Shown here: piece after piece, positions 1 through 6,088 of the stretch
Layout: every line of letters starts with the position of its first letter
Position numbering within the stretch: the stretch's first letter is position 1
Source of the DNA: Thermoplasmata archaeon
Lineage (GTDB): Archaea; Thermoplasmatota; Thermoplasmata; Thermoplasmatales; Thermoplasmataceae
NCBI GenBank assembly: GCA_021811525.1
Contig: JAJZOK010000038.1
Coordinates: 1 to 8,907 of the forward strand
Direction: 5' to 3'
DNA length: 8,907 nt
The notes under the pieces: generated by a model
What the model saw: the letters and a program-made list of their open reading frames with translations, nothing else
Database searches by the model: none
Told to the model about the DNA's origin: nothing
Translations under genes and position numbers: made by a program

Positions 1-2
1 TT

Positions 3-935
3 GAGGAGCTGTGCCGGGCTGACCCGGGGTTGGGAATTTCCGCAACAGTGAGCCTGTTCGGTGCTGAGGTGATCATGCTGTTCGGAAGCGATGCCCAGAA
101 GCAGAAGTACCTCACCCAGGTGCAGACGGGGGAGAAGATCATGGGCCTTGCAGTCACTGAGCCTGGCGGAGGAAGCGATGTTGCCGGCATAAAGACCAGG
201 GCCGTGGAGAAGGATGGAAAATACATCCTGAACGGCGCGAAGATGTTCATCACAAACGGCACAATTGCTGATTTCTTCGTCATGCTCATCAGGACGGAAG
301 AGGTCGAGGGAAAGAGGCACCACGGCCTCTCTGCCTTCATCGTGGATTCCGATCTCCCAGGATTTTCCAAGAACAAGCTCAGTGGCAAGCTAGGCGTTAG
401 GGCAACCAACACTGCAGAACTCATACTGGACAATGTTCCCGTGCCTAAGGAAAACCTCATCGGTGAGCCCGGAAAGGGTTTCTACTACATCATGACGTTC
501 TTCAACATCAGCAGGGCTTATGTTGCCGCTCAGGCCATTGGAATTGCTCAGGGTGCCCTTGACAGGATCCTTGAGCACCTGAACAGGCTCACCAAGGAAG
601 GAAACACGACTCTCGCAGAAGAAGTCCAGTTCCTTGCCGCTGACATCGCAACAAGGATAGAGGCATCCAGGCTCATCACTTACAAGGCAGCCTCTTACCT
701 GTTCCAGTTCAGGCCAAACCCCACTCTGACAAGCATGGCCAAGGCATATGCCTCAGAAACCGCGACATTCGCCGCTGAAAAAGCCCTGGAAATCACAGGT
801 TATTCAGGAATCATGGGAGACCTTGAGAGATTCTTCAGGGATTCCAAGATCATGGAGATCTGGGAAGGAACCAGTGAAATAGAGAAACTGATCATCTCAA
901 GGAATATCCTGAAAGAATATGCGGAGGTGGCATGA
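3..935 (+). CDS. Acyl-CoA dehydrogenase, catalytic subunit (5' end missing)
   Basis: Flavoenzyme of the acyl-CoA dehydrogenase (ACAD) family, which introduces a trans-2 double bond into an acyl-CoA thioester. The reading frame is open to the window edge, so the N-terminal part of the alpha-helical domain is missing and the TTG at position 30 is not a start. Counting residues from that TTG: the flavin-binding TEPGGGSD lies at 43-50, FITN at 73-76, the GVRATNTAEL beta-barrel segment near 122-131, and the catalytic base is E279 in IWEGTSEIE (codon 864-866). Two normally conserved elements are missing: the Arg-x-x-Phe-x-x-Pro motif is replaced by RLTKEGNTT (186-194), and the Gln-x-x-Gly-Gly-x-Gly motif reads EITGYSG (254-260). 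Both normally contact the FAD of the neighbouring subunit. The stop overlaps the start of the next ACAD gene (ATGA), implying co-translation. Family assignment is firm; the acyl substrate is unknown. Confidence 0.95.
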   Translation, partial: EELCRADPGLGISATVSLFGAEVIMLFGSDAQKQKYLTQVQTGEKIMGLAVTEPGGGSDVAGIKTRAVEKDGKYILNGAKMFITNGTIADFFVMLIRTEEVEGKRHHGLSAFIVDSDLPGFSKNKLSGKLGVRATNTAELILDNVPVPKENLIGEPGKGFYYIMTFFNISRAYVAAQAIGIAQGALDRILEHLNRLTKEGNTTLAEEVQFLAADIATRIEASRLITYKAASYLFQFRPNPTLTSMAKAYASETATFAAEKALEITGYSGIMGDLERFFRDSKIMEIWEGTSEIEKLIISRNILKEYAEVA

Positions 936-1984
936 TGTCCATGGAAGAGCAGGATCTCCTCAGATCAGCGGTGAAGGAATTCGCCCAGAAGTCCATTCAG
1001 GATAGGGCACTTAAGATTGAGCATGAAGGAGTAGACAGTGCGTTGCTCCAGTCCCTTGCAGCACAGGGTTTCCTTGGTGCAAGAATACCAGAGAAATATG
1101 GAGGTTCAGGCATTGATCTGCATGGTTACCTTACAATAATCAACGAACTGGCCACCTTTTCGCCATCTGTATCTGCGCTTGTCATGCTGGTGAATTCAGT
1201 GCATGCAGCACTCATAGGCGATTCTGAGCCAGAGGTCGTGAAAAAACTGGCGACCGGTGAGGCAACAGTTGCTGCATCATTCTCTGATGTTCTTGAAGGG
1301 AGCTGGACCGCAACTTCATTGCAGAAGAACGGCAACGGACTGAAGGGGGCAATCCAGGCTTCCACACTGCACAAAAGCCAGTATGCCTTAGCATTCAACA
1401 AGGAAGACGGGAAACTCTACCTGTTCAGGAATGGCGTGAAATCCCTGGAAGAGGATTCAGGGCTTTCATTCAGGGGCCTCTCAAACGGATCACTGGAGAT
1501 AGACTCATCAGATTTCACAGTCCTTTCAGACAGGGGCCCTGAAGCACTGAAGAATGTTGTGGACAGCCTGGACCTGGAAGTTGCGGCAATTGCCCTTGGA
1601 ACCGCAAAGGGTGCCCTGGACAAGGCCATCGATTATGTGAAGGTCAGGAAGACCTTTGAAAGGCCACTCAAGGACTACGGCCCTGTGGGAAATGGCCTGT
1701 CGAAGCTTATGGCGGAATATCTTGCCCTATCCTCACTCATGGATACAGTGGATGAGAAAGATGAGCGTGCAAGGCTGACCCTGAAAGTCCTTTCTGTTGA
1801 CTTCGCAAAGAGGGCAACAAAAGCAGCCCTTCAGTACCACGGTGGCTACGGGTACATTGAGGACACCGGCGTCGAGAAATTCTACAGGGACGCAATGGGG
1901 TTGTCAATACTTTTCCAGAGGCCGCACCATGACTCCATGAGGCTGTCAAAAGAAATATTTGGCGAAAAATCCGGGTATCTCTAA
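932..1984 (+). CDS. Acyl-CoA dehydrogenase-like subunit lacking the catalytic glutamate
   Basis: ACAD-family protein of 350 residues, slightly shorter than the usual ~380. The N-terminal helical domain (about 1-105) includes PEKYGGSGID (53-62), and the C-terminal helical domain (about 210-345) is clear. It retains RKTFERP (239-245) and QYHGGYGYIED (301-311), which in homomeric ACADs hold the FAD pyrophosphate/adenosine of the partner subunit. The catalytic Glu position is F328 in ILFQRPHHD (codon 1913-1915). The TEPG-x-GSD flavin motif is replaced by AASFSDVLEG (114-123), and no ITN motif is seen. It is therefore unlikely to dehydrogenate alone and is best read as the structural partner of the upstream gene, as in two-subunit ACADs. 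A GGAGGTG at 923-929 sits 3 nt from the first ATG, about 6 nt from the second (935) and 12 nt from the third (941), so translation may begin at 935. An A/T-rich stretch follows the stop. Confidence 0.93.
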   Translation: MMSMEEQDLLRSAVKEFAQKSIQDRALKIEHEGVDSALLQSLAAQGFLGARIPEKYGGSGIDLHGYLTIINELATFSPSVSALVMLVNSVHAALIGDSEPEVVKKLATGEATVAASFSDVLEGSWTATSLQKNGNGLKGAIQASTLHKSQYALAFNKEDGKLYLFRNGVKSLEEDSGLSFRGLSNGSLEIDSSDFTVLSDRGPEALKNVVDSLDLEVAAIALGTAKGALDKAIDYVKVRKTFERPLKDYGPVGNGLSKLMAEYLALSSLMDTVDEKDERARLTLKVLSVDFAKRATKAALQYHGGYGYIEDTGVEKFYRDAMGLSILFQRPHHDSMRLSKEIFGEKSGYL

Positions 1985-1997
1985 TTTTTTTAATTAA
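1984..1997. terminator. A/T-rich convergent gap, likely bidirectional terminator
   Basis: Nine bases separate the stop codons of the convergent ACAD and membrane-protein genes, and the junction reads ATTTTTTTAATTAA. The run of seven T on the plus strand fits an archaeal oligo-T terminator for the ACAD operon. The minus-strand reading has only short T runs, so termination from that side is less certain. No stem-loop is visible. Confidence 0.55.
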
Positions 1998-2497
1998 GAA
2001 GATACCTCTTCTTTTTCCCCGTCAACAATTTGTGCCTGGCTGCGCTTAGGCTCCGGCTCTTCCCTGGCTCCATCCTCCACTTCTTCTACGCGGTATCCAT
2101 TGGAAAGGATTGCCCCTCCGACGAAACCTCCCAGTGCGGGAATAAGGATGTAGTCTAATGCCAGTTCCTTCACGAGTGTGGTAGTCTGCAGGCCCAGCAG
2201 GTTAAGTGCCGGTGTTATGAGCGTGGTCTGGATGTACTGGTTTCCCATGTATCCTGCATATGTGCTAAGGGTAGATACAGGAACAAAAAGGGACAGTGCA
2301 ATTGCCATCACGCTCAGTATAATGCCTGAGATCAGGCCCGCCAGAAATCCCCTTGCGGAACCTCTGGAGGCAAGGCCTGCCGCTATACCTGCAGCGAGCC
2401 ATCCATACAGTGTTATCCAGCCAAACAACGCGAGCATAACCAGTCCTACAAGAATTCCTGCACCTATGCTCCCGTACATTATTCGGTCAGACGACAT
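1994..2497 (-). CDS. Small glycine-rich membrane protein, DUF5518-like
   Basis: A 167-residue integral membrane protein of unknown function. Predicted helices lie near residues 10-28, 29-42, 50-72 and 112-131. Helices 2-3 contain the small-residue pattern AAGIAAGLASRGSARGFLAG, which resembles archaeal DUF5518-type membrane proteins; this family name is from memory of its style and is tentative. The C-terminal ~33 residues are hydrophilic and highly charged (VEEVEDGAREEPEPK) and should be a soluble tail. The frame could be extended to an ATG at 2521. However, the AT-rich TATA-like block at 2521-2530 touches that codon and lies about 25-28 nt before the ATG at 2497, fitting leaderless initiation there (MSSDRIMYG). 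It is transcribed divergently from pheA and convergently with the ACAD pair, so it is probably monocistronic. Confidence 0.8.
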   Translation of the reverse strand: MSSDRIMYGSIGAGILVGLVMLALFGWITLYGWLAAGIAAGLASRGSARGFLAGLISGIILSVMAIALSLFVPVSTLSTYAGYMGNQYIQTTLITPALNLLGLQTTTLVKELALDYILIPALGGFVGGAILSNGYRVEEVEDGAREEPEPKRSQAQIVDGEKEEVSS

Positions 2498-2520
2498 ATG
2501 ACATGGCATTTCATATCTCA

Positions 2521-2530
2521 TATATTAAAA
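2521..2530 (-). promoter_or_regulatory. TATA box for the minus-strand membrane-protein gene
   Basis: On the minus strand this reads TTTTAATATA, close to the archaeal TATA consensus. Its centre is about 28 nt from the ATG at 2497, so transcription would start at or within a few bases of that codon. This argues against the longer start at 2521, which would lie upstream of the expected transcript. Confidence 0.55.
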
Positions 2531-2622
2531 TTTTATCTATGACACATGGTTTGAAAACTTCGCCCTATTTTACAAACGGGAAAAGCGAGCCGGCAGCGCC
2601 TAAATCATTTCACTTTCTGTGG

Positions 2623-2632
2623 AAATTTAAAA
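2623..2632 (+). promoter_or_regulatory. TATA box for pheA
   Basis: AAATTTAAAA is centred about 24 nt before the pheA ATG at 2651, the spacing expected if transcription starts on the start codon itself. No good Shine-Dalgarno sequence lies before the ATG, which agrees with a leaderless mRNA. The 2522-2650 spacer holds this promoter and the divergent one, and no other feature was recognised in it. Confidence 0.6.
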
Positions 2633-2650
2633 TGCAGGAAATGCTATGGC

Positions 2651-3487
2651 ATGGCATTGGAACAGGAAAAAACCAGGGTTGGATACTTCGGCAGGGAAGG
2701 TTCAAACACGCAGAATGCAGCCATGAAGATGTTTGGGGAGAACTGCATTTATGAGAGCTTTCCGTCAATCCAGAAAATATTCAGGGCAGTAGAGGAGGAA
2801 AACATCAACCAGGCAGTTGTCCCCATTGAGAACTCAGTGGAAGGCACAGTGGGCCTGACAAACGATATGCTTTACAGGAGCAGCCTCTATATCACAGGAG
2901 AAAGCTACCAGAAAATCACCCACTGCCTCATTGTGAAACCCGGAACTGCACTGGAGGATGTCAGGAAAGTTATATCACACCCTCAGGCCCTAGGGCAGTG
3001 CTCTGATTTCATCTATCGGCACAACCTTGAGGGAATCCCATTCCCAGATACCGCTTCATCCGTTGCAGCACTCTCCAGAGAAGAATACTCCGGCTATGCA
3101 GCTATAGCAACAAGCGAGGCAGCACACATATATGGAATGCAGGTCCTTCTTGAGGACATTGGCGATTTCAGTGACAATTACACAAGGTTCGTATCCATTT
3201 CAAAGGTCCAGAATATCAATGGCCCAAATGAAAAGACAAAGGTCTCAGTGGTGGTTTCAGTGGACCACAGGCCAGGCTCCCTGAAAGAGGTTCTTGAAAT
3301 TTACTTCAGGTATGGGATCAACCTGACAAAAATCGAGTCCAGGCCTGTAAAGTTTGCTCCATGGAGGTACATTTTTTTCCTGGACTCCACAGGCACTCCA
3401 GATGACGAAAAAGCGTTGCGGGAACTTGAGGAAAAATGCCTTGCATATAAGTTTCTGGGAAGATATCCCTCATCTTCCCCTGACTGA
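2651..3487 (+). CDS. pheA: Prephenate dehydratase with C-terminal ACT domain
   Basis: Converts prephenate to phenylpyruvate with loss of water and CO2, the step committing chorismate-derived carbon to phenylalanine; cytosolic. At 278 residues it has the usual length of a stand-alone enzyme with no fused chorismate mutase. The catalytic domain covers about 8-175: GYFGREGSNTQ (11-21), VPIENSVEGT (57-66), SHPQALGQC (109-117), DTASSVAAL (123-131) and the hallmark NYTRF (166-170) with the catalytic threonine T168. The regulatory ACT domain covers about 187-265, with HRPGSLKEVL (196-205) and the phenylalanine-binding IESRP (218-222), so feedback inhibition by phenylalanine is expected. Two other ATGs at 2641 and 2646 are out of frame. 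The start at 2651 is supported by the TATA box 24 nt upstream. The gene converges on the hydrolase operon. Confidence 0.96.
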   Translation: MALEQEKTRVGYFGREGSNTQNAAMKMFGENCIYESFPSIQKIFRAVEEENINQAVVPIENSVEGTVGLTNDMLYRSSLYITGESYQKITHCLIVKPGTALEDVRKVISHPQALGQCSDFIYRHNLEGIPFPDTASSVAALSREEYSGYAAIATSEAAHIYGMQVLLEDIGDFSDNYTRFVSISKVQNINGPNEKTKVSVVVSVDHRPGSLKEVLEIYFRYGINLTKIESRPVKFAPWRYIFFLDSTGTPDDEKALRELEEKCLAYKFLGRYPSSSPD

Positions 3488-3520
3488 TTTAAAAAAAGCG
3501 CCCTGATAAATTATTTTTGA
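3488..3520. terminator. Bidirectional terminator between pheA and the hydrolase operon
   Basis: The 23-bp convergent gap contains seven A at 3491-3497, which is GCGCTTTTTTT on the minus strand just after the small-ORF stop. On the plus strand, TTATTTTTGATT at 3511-3522 follows pheA. Both are T tracts of the kind that end archaeal transcripts, and the plus-strand tract overlaps the last codons of the opposing small gene. Confidence 0.5.
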
Positions 3521-3645
3521 TTATTCACCCTGAAATTCCTTGTCTTTTCAGTGATCTTTCCTTCATTGCTGTAATGCTCTGTCACCTGCACCCAGACCAG
3601 GAAGCATCCGTCAACAAGGCCTTCGTTGTCAGCATTTTCCGGCAT
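3511..3645 (-). CDS. 44-residue ORF directly after the dienelactone hydrolase gene
   Basis: Hypothetical protein beginning MPENADNEG and ending RNFRVNNQK, with a central GCFLVWVQVTEHY stretch that could form a beta strand. No family is recognised. It starts one base after the hydrolase TAA. The hydrolase's last codons, GGTGAT, lie four bases before the ATG and would pair with the ATCACC of the archaeal 16S rRNA 3' end, giving a built-in ribosome binding site. Codon choice (AGG, GGA, CTG, GTG, AAG, ATC) matches the neighbours, and a T7 tract follows the stop. The frame continues upstream through an alternative ATG at 3699, inside the hydrolase gene in another frame, but the 3645 start is better supported. 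Real coding is plausible but not proven at this length. Confidence 0.55.
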   Translation of the reverse strand: MPENADNEGLVDGCFLVWVQVTEHYSNEGKITEKTRNFRVNNQK

Positions 3646-3646
3646 T

Positions 3647-4450
3647 TTAATCACCAAGATGATGTGAATAGAAGCGAAGCATCCTCTTCCAGGATTCATC
3701 GGAGGCTTCCTTGTGGTAACTCATTCCGGTGTGGTTGAAGTAAGCATGGTATGTGCCGGGATAGATCTTCATCTCAAAGTTCAGTTTGTACTTCACTACA
3801 TTCTCAAGCAATTGGGGCAACCCGTTGTTTATGTTCCCATCTTCCCCTGCATAGAGCCCCAGGACAGGGCCTTTTATGTTTTCCAGATCCTCTATTTTCC
3901 GGGGATTGGCACCATAGAAAATCACGGAGGCACCGAACGGCTTCTGGGTCGAGAGCTGGAATGCAAGTCCTCCGCCAAGGCAGAACCCCACGACTCCCCT
4001 GTGCTTCTGGGGCTTTCCCTTGAACAGGTATTCATATGCATACTCAAGGTCCTTGACCATGTTCTTCTCGGTCTGAGACCTGTTGAACATGATATCATTC
4101 ACGATTTTCTTGGAATTATCAGAAACCTTTGCAAGTATTTCCTGCACGGCAGCCTGGTCGCCCCTCTTCTCAGGAGGCAGAGCCCAGAATGGCCTCATGG
4201 CGTCCATTATATTCTCTTCTGTGAAGATATCGACCTGCTCCTTCCTTGAATAGAGGTGGGGAGCAAGTGTTTCATAACCGTTCTCAGCCAGCTTTCTGCA
4301 GACATCCCTGATGAATGGGGTGAGGCCCCATATTTCCATTATGACTAGCACAGCCGGATGCCCTTTACCGTCATCGGGCTTTGCGGTGAATACATTCAGG
4401 TCAGTTCCATCGTGTGTCTTTATGCTGAATTCCTTCTCTTGAAGTCCCAT
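3647..4450 (-). CDS. Dienelactone hydrolase family alpha/beta-hydrolase
   Basis: Cytosolic alpha/beta-hydrolase of 267 residues with the cysteine-type triad of the dienelactone hydrolase family: C157 in VGFCLGGG (codon 3980-3982), D204 in AGEDGN, and H235 in GTYHAYFN. E39 in IMEIWGL matches the glutamate that interacts with the nucleophile cysteine in characterised dienelactone hydrolases. A segment of roughly 45 residues (about 87-130, including FWALPPEKRG) lies between the core strands and may be a lid or cap. Family members open lactones or hydrolyse carboxylic esters; no aromatic-degradation genes lie nearby, so a chlorocatechol role cannot be assumed. The frame opens at ATG 4450, with a TATA-like motif about 31 nt upstream and no strong Shine-Dalgarno sequence. 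The stop is followed after one base by a small ORF, suggesting a two-gene transcript. Confidence 0.94.
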   Translation of the reverse strand: MGLQEKEFSIKTHDGTDLNVFTAKPDDGKGHPAVLVIMEIWGLTPFIRDVCRKLAENGYETLAPHLYSRKEQVDIFTEENIMDAMRPFWALPPEKRGDQAAVQEILAKVSDNSKKIVNDIMFNRSQTEKNMVKDLEYAYEYLFKGKPQKHRGVVGFCLGGGLAFQLSTQKPFGASVIFYGANPRKIEDLENIKGPVLGLYAGEDGNINNGLPQLLENVVKYKLNFEMKIYPGTYHAYFNHTGMSYHKEASDESWKRMLRFYSHHLGD

Positions 4451-4476
4451 TGATTCTCAGGATACCAACAGCCTAT

Positions 4477-4486
4477 GATATTTATC
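4477..4486 (-). promoter_or_regulatory. TATA box for the hydrolase gene
   Basis: On the minus strand this reads GATAAATATC, centred about 31 nt before the ATG at 4450. This predicts a transcript with a leader of only a few bases or none. It lies in the 158-bp spacer between the divergent hydrolase and small HTH-like genes. Confidence 0.5.
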
Positions 4487-4557
4487 AATTTTGGAGTTTT
4501 CTGTGTCTATGGGGCACACCAGATTAGTGCATTCTCAGGACAACGTTGAAGAAAAGC

Positions 4558-4567
4558 AAAATTTAAG
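4558..4567 (+). promoter_or_regulatory. TATA box for the small HTH-like gene
   Basis: AAAATTTAAG is centred about 46 nt before the ATG at 4609. Transcription would start near 4587, leaving a leader of about 20 nt. That leader contains GAGGTG at 4598-4603, five bases before the ATG at 4609 and eight before the one at 4612. This gene therefore seems to be leadered and Shine-Dalgarno-dependent, unlike several neighbours. Confidence 0.45.
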
Positions 4568-4608
4568 GCTATGAAGGAGTATCTTTAACCATAGGCAGAG
4601 GTGCCAAA

Positions 4609-4752
4609 ATGATGGAGCTCGACAAGAGGACTGTTAAGGAGATCAGGAAACTTCTCAAAAACGGCGTGGACGTACCAGAAATATGCACAAAATACCACAT
4701 CCCTCCTGAGAACTGGAGAGACTATACCCTGAAATATGACTTTTTCAAGTGA
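4609..4752 (+). CDS. 47-residue helix-turn-helix-like protein
   Basis: A very small basic protein beginning MMELDKRTVKEIRKLLKNG. It can be read as three short helices: VKEIRKLLKN (9-18), VPEICTKYH (22-30) and ENWRDYTLKY (34-43), joined by NG and IPP turns. This layout recalls the helix-turn-helix of resolvase/Hin C-termini (helix, Gly-containing turn, then I-A/C-x-x-Y/F-G/H-I). A DNA-binding or antitoxin-like role is conceivable, but it is an inference from pattern only. Translation may start at either of two adjacent ATGs (4609 or 4612); GAGGTG at 4598-4603 serves both. Codon usage matches neighbouring genes. It lies alone between the divergent hydrolase and the glycosyltransferase, both with their own promoters. 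Confidence 0.65.
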   Translation: MMELDKRTVKEIRKLLKNGVDVPEICTKYHIPPENWRDYTLKYDFFK

Positions 4753-4825
4753 TTTCCATTATCCAGAACCGTCTACGGATGGCGCTGGAGAAATGTGAGA
4801 ACTGGAAATAACTCAATTTAAGTAC

Positions 4826-4833
4826 TGTATAAG
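4826..4833 (+). promoter_or_regulatory. TATA box for the glycosyltransferase gene
   Basis: TGTATAAG is centred about 24 nt before the ATG at 4854, the spacing of a leaderless archaeal transcript. No Shine-Dalgarno motif precedes the ATG. A second AT-rich element, ATTTAAGTA, lies just upstream at about 4816-4824. The 11-bp context ACTGTATAAGA recurs with one mismatch before the MFS gene. Confidence 0.6.
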
Positions 4834-4853
4834 ACTAACAACGTGCCCAGTAA

Positions 4854-6008
4854 ATGAAGATCGGATTCTTTACAACTACATATTACCCGACTCCCGACGG
4901 AGTGTCGCACTACCTGCGCGACGTAAAGCATGAACTGGAGGAAATGGGCCACGAAGTTCATGTATTCTCTTTCAACGGTGACAGGAATGAAAAGAACGTG
5001 CACATTCCTGTTACTGTCCCCTTTCCAGTTTATCCACAGTACAACATGCCTGTGAACCCGTTTCCAATGTACCTTTACAAAATGGCCTCTAAGGTGGATT
5101 TTGATGTTATCCACATTCATGATCCTTTCATGGGCTCAATAGGGTACAGGCTCGCCAGGGCAAAGAAGATTCCCGTGTTTGCGACTTTCCACACGGATTT
5201 CGTGAACATGAAGGAATCCCTGAAGATGCCCATGAAGGAGACGCTGTTCCGCATTTCCTGGAGATATAACTCCTACCTGTACAGAAGGTGTGACCTTGTT
5301 CTTGCCCCCAGCTCAAAGACACTGGATTACCTCCAGGAAACTGGCATCAGGAACTCCAGGGAGCTTCCTCTCTTCGTTGATACCTGGAAGTTCAATACCT
5401 GCAAGAGAACAATGGATCCGTTCATAGTACAGTACCTTGGCAGGATAACCCGAGACAAGGGAGTTTTCAGGGTCCTGGATGTTGCAGAGCAGCTACGCGG
5501 CGACAAGAGGTTCAGGTTTGTCATAGCCGGCACCGGCCCGGACACAGAGAACCTCCAGAAAGAGGCAAAGAATCGCAATCTTCTGGAAAATCTCGAATTC
5601 ACCGGATATGTGGACGAGCCAAAGAAACTACAGCTTCTCTCAGACGCAAATCTTTTCATGTATCCTTCTGAAACAGATACATTCGGAATATCTGTGCTTG
5701 AAGCCCTTTCCTCAGGGCTACCATCAATGGTTCCCGTCAATTTCCCCCTGATGCACTACGTGAACGGTGGTGAATCAGGACTTATACCTGTGGATTTCAG
5801 GGATCCGGAAAGCGTAAGGGATGCATTGATTGAACTCAGGGAAAATCACAGGAAGATGTCAGATCTCAACGAGGCAGCAAGAAGTTTTGCCACTGGCAAA
5901 TTCAGCAAGGAACAGCACTGCAGGCAGCTTATTTCCATTTATGAGGAGTTCATTCCGGCCAGATTTCGCCCAGCCAGCATACCTCGCCTCATGACTCCTG
6001 TTCCATGA
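4854..6008 (+). CDS. GT4-family glycosyltransferase
   Basis: Retaining GT-B glycosyltransferase of 384 residues that transfers a sugar from a nucleotide-sugar donor, probably to a lipid or glycan acceptor at the inner face of the membrane. The N-terminal acceptor-side domain has PTPDGVSHYL (12-21), GHEVHVFSF (32-40), DVIHIHDPF (84-92) and FHTDF (112-116). The C-terminal donor domain has YLGRITRDKG (194-203), FVIAGTGPD (222-230), FTGYVDEP (249-256) and the donor signature TDTFGISVLEALSSGLP (274-290). There the first acidic residue of the EX7E motif is D275, with E283 as the second. TDTFG occurs in mannosyl- and diacylglycerol-type GT4 enzymes, so a GDP-mannose-like or UDP-sugar donor is possible but unproven. 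No signal peptide or membrane helix is seen. Its own TATA box suggests leaderless expression. An MFS transporter follows after 80 nt. Confidence 0.95.
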   Translation: MKIGFFTTTYYPTPDGVSHYLRDVKHELEEMGHEVHVFSFNGDRNEKNVHIPVTVPFPVYPQYNMPVNPFPMYLYKMASKVDFDVIHIHDPFMGSIGYRLARAKKIPVFATFHTDFVNMKESLKMPMKETLFRISWRYNSYLYRRCDLVLAPSSKTLDYLQETGIRNSRELPLFVDTWKFNTCKRTMDPFIVQYLGRITRDKGVFRVLDVAEQLRGDKRFRFVIAGTGPDTENLQKEAKNRNLLENLEFTGYVDEPKKLQLLSDANLFMYPSETDTFGISVLEALSSGLPSMVPVNFPLMHYVNGGESGLIPVDFRDPESVRDALIELRENHRKMSDLNEAARSFATGKFSKEQHCRQLISIYEEFIPARFRPASIPRLMTPVP

Positions 6009-6025
6009 CACCTATCTAACCAAAG

Positions 6026-6036
6026 AACGTTTTTGA
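6026..6036 (+). terminator. Short T tract after the glycosyltransferase gene
   Basis: AACGTTTTTGA contains five T 22-26 nt after the stop and before the next promoter-like element. It may partly terminate the glycosyltransferase transcript, but the tract is short and read-through into the transporter gene is possible. Confidence 0.3.
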
Positions 6037-6062
6037 ACTAAGTTGCCTTCAGGATTTTCAAC

Positions 6063-6070
6063 TGTCTAAG
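6063..6070 (+). promoter_or_regulatory. TATA-like element before the MFS gene
   Basis: TGTCTAAG is centred about 22 nt before the ATG at 6089. Its context ACTGTCTAAGA matches the glycosyltransferase promoter context ACTGTATAAGA at 10 of 11 positions. The C inside the box makes it a weaker TATA element. It suggests the transporter can be transcribed separately, perhaps leaderless. Confidence 0.4.
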
Positions 6071-6088
6071 AATCAGTAAAAATTGCAC

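Noticed and set aside
30..935. TTG at position 30 as the start of the first acyl-CoA dehydrogenase
   Set aside because: The frame is open back to position 3 and encodes family-like sequence (EELCRADPGLG), so the gene simply continues beyond the window edge.
3..1984. The two acyl-CoA dehydrogenases as one gene broken by a frameshift or a decayed duplicate
   Set aside because: Each has its own C-terminal domain and the second has a complete N-terminal domain. The ATGA overlap and GGAGGTG site are normal operon features, and the lost motifs are complementary rather than random.
2178..2501. 107-codon plus-strand ORF opposite the small membrane protein
   Set aside because: The minus-strand reading gives coherent transmembrane helices and a promoter at the right place, whereas this frame gives a low-information Pro/Ala/Arg-rich sequence.
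2503..2754. 83-codon plus-strand ORF covering the pheA promoter and 5' end
   Set aside because: It overlaps pheA in another frame and spans both divergent TATA boxes; its translation has no known motif.
3713..4249. 178-codon plus-strand ORF inside the dienelactone hydrolase region
   Set aside because: It is antisense to a hydrolase whose triad residues are all present in the other strand; its length reflects codon bias of the real gene.
6083..6088. TTG at 6083 as the MFS start
   Set aside because: It adds only two residues (Met-His) and is a weaker codon than the ATG at 6089, which sits at a better distance from the TATA-like element.
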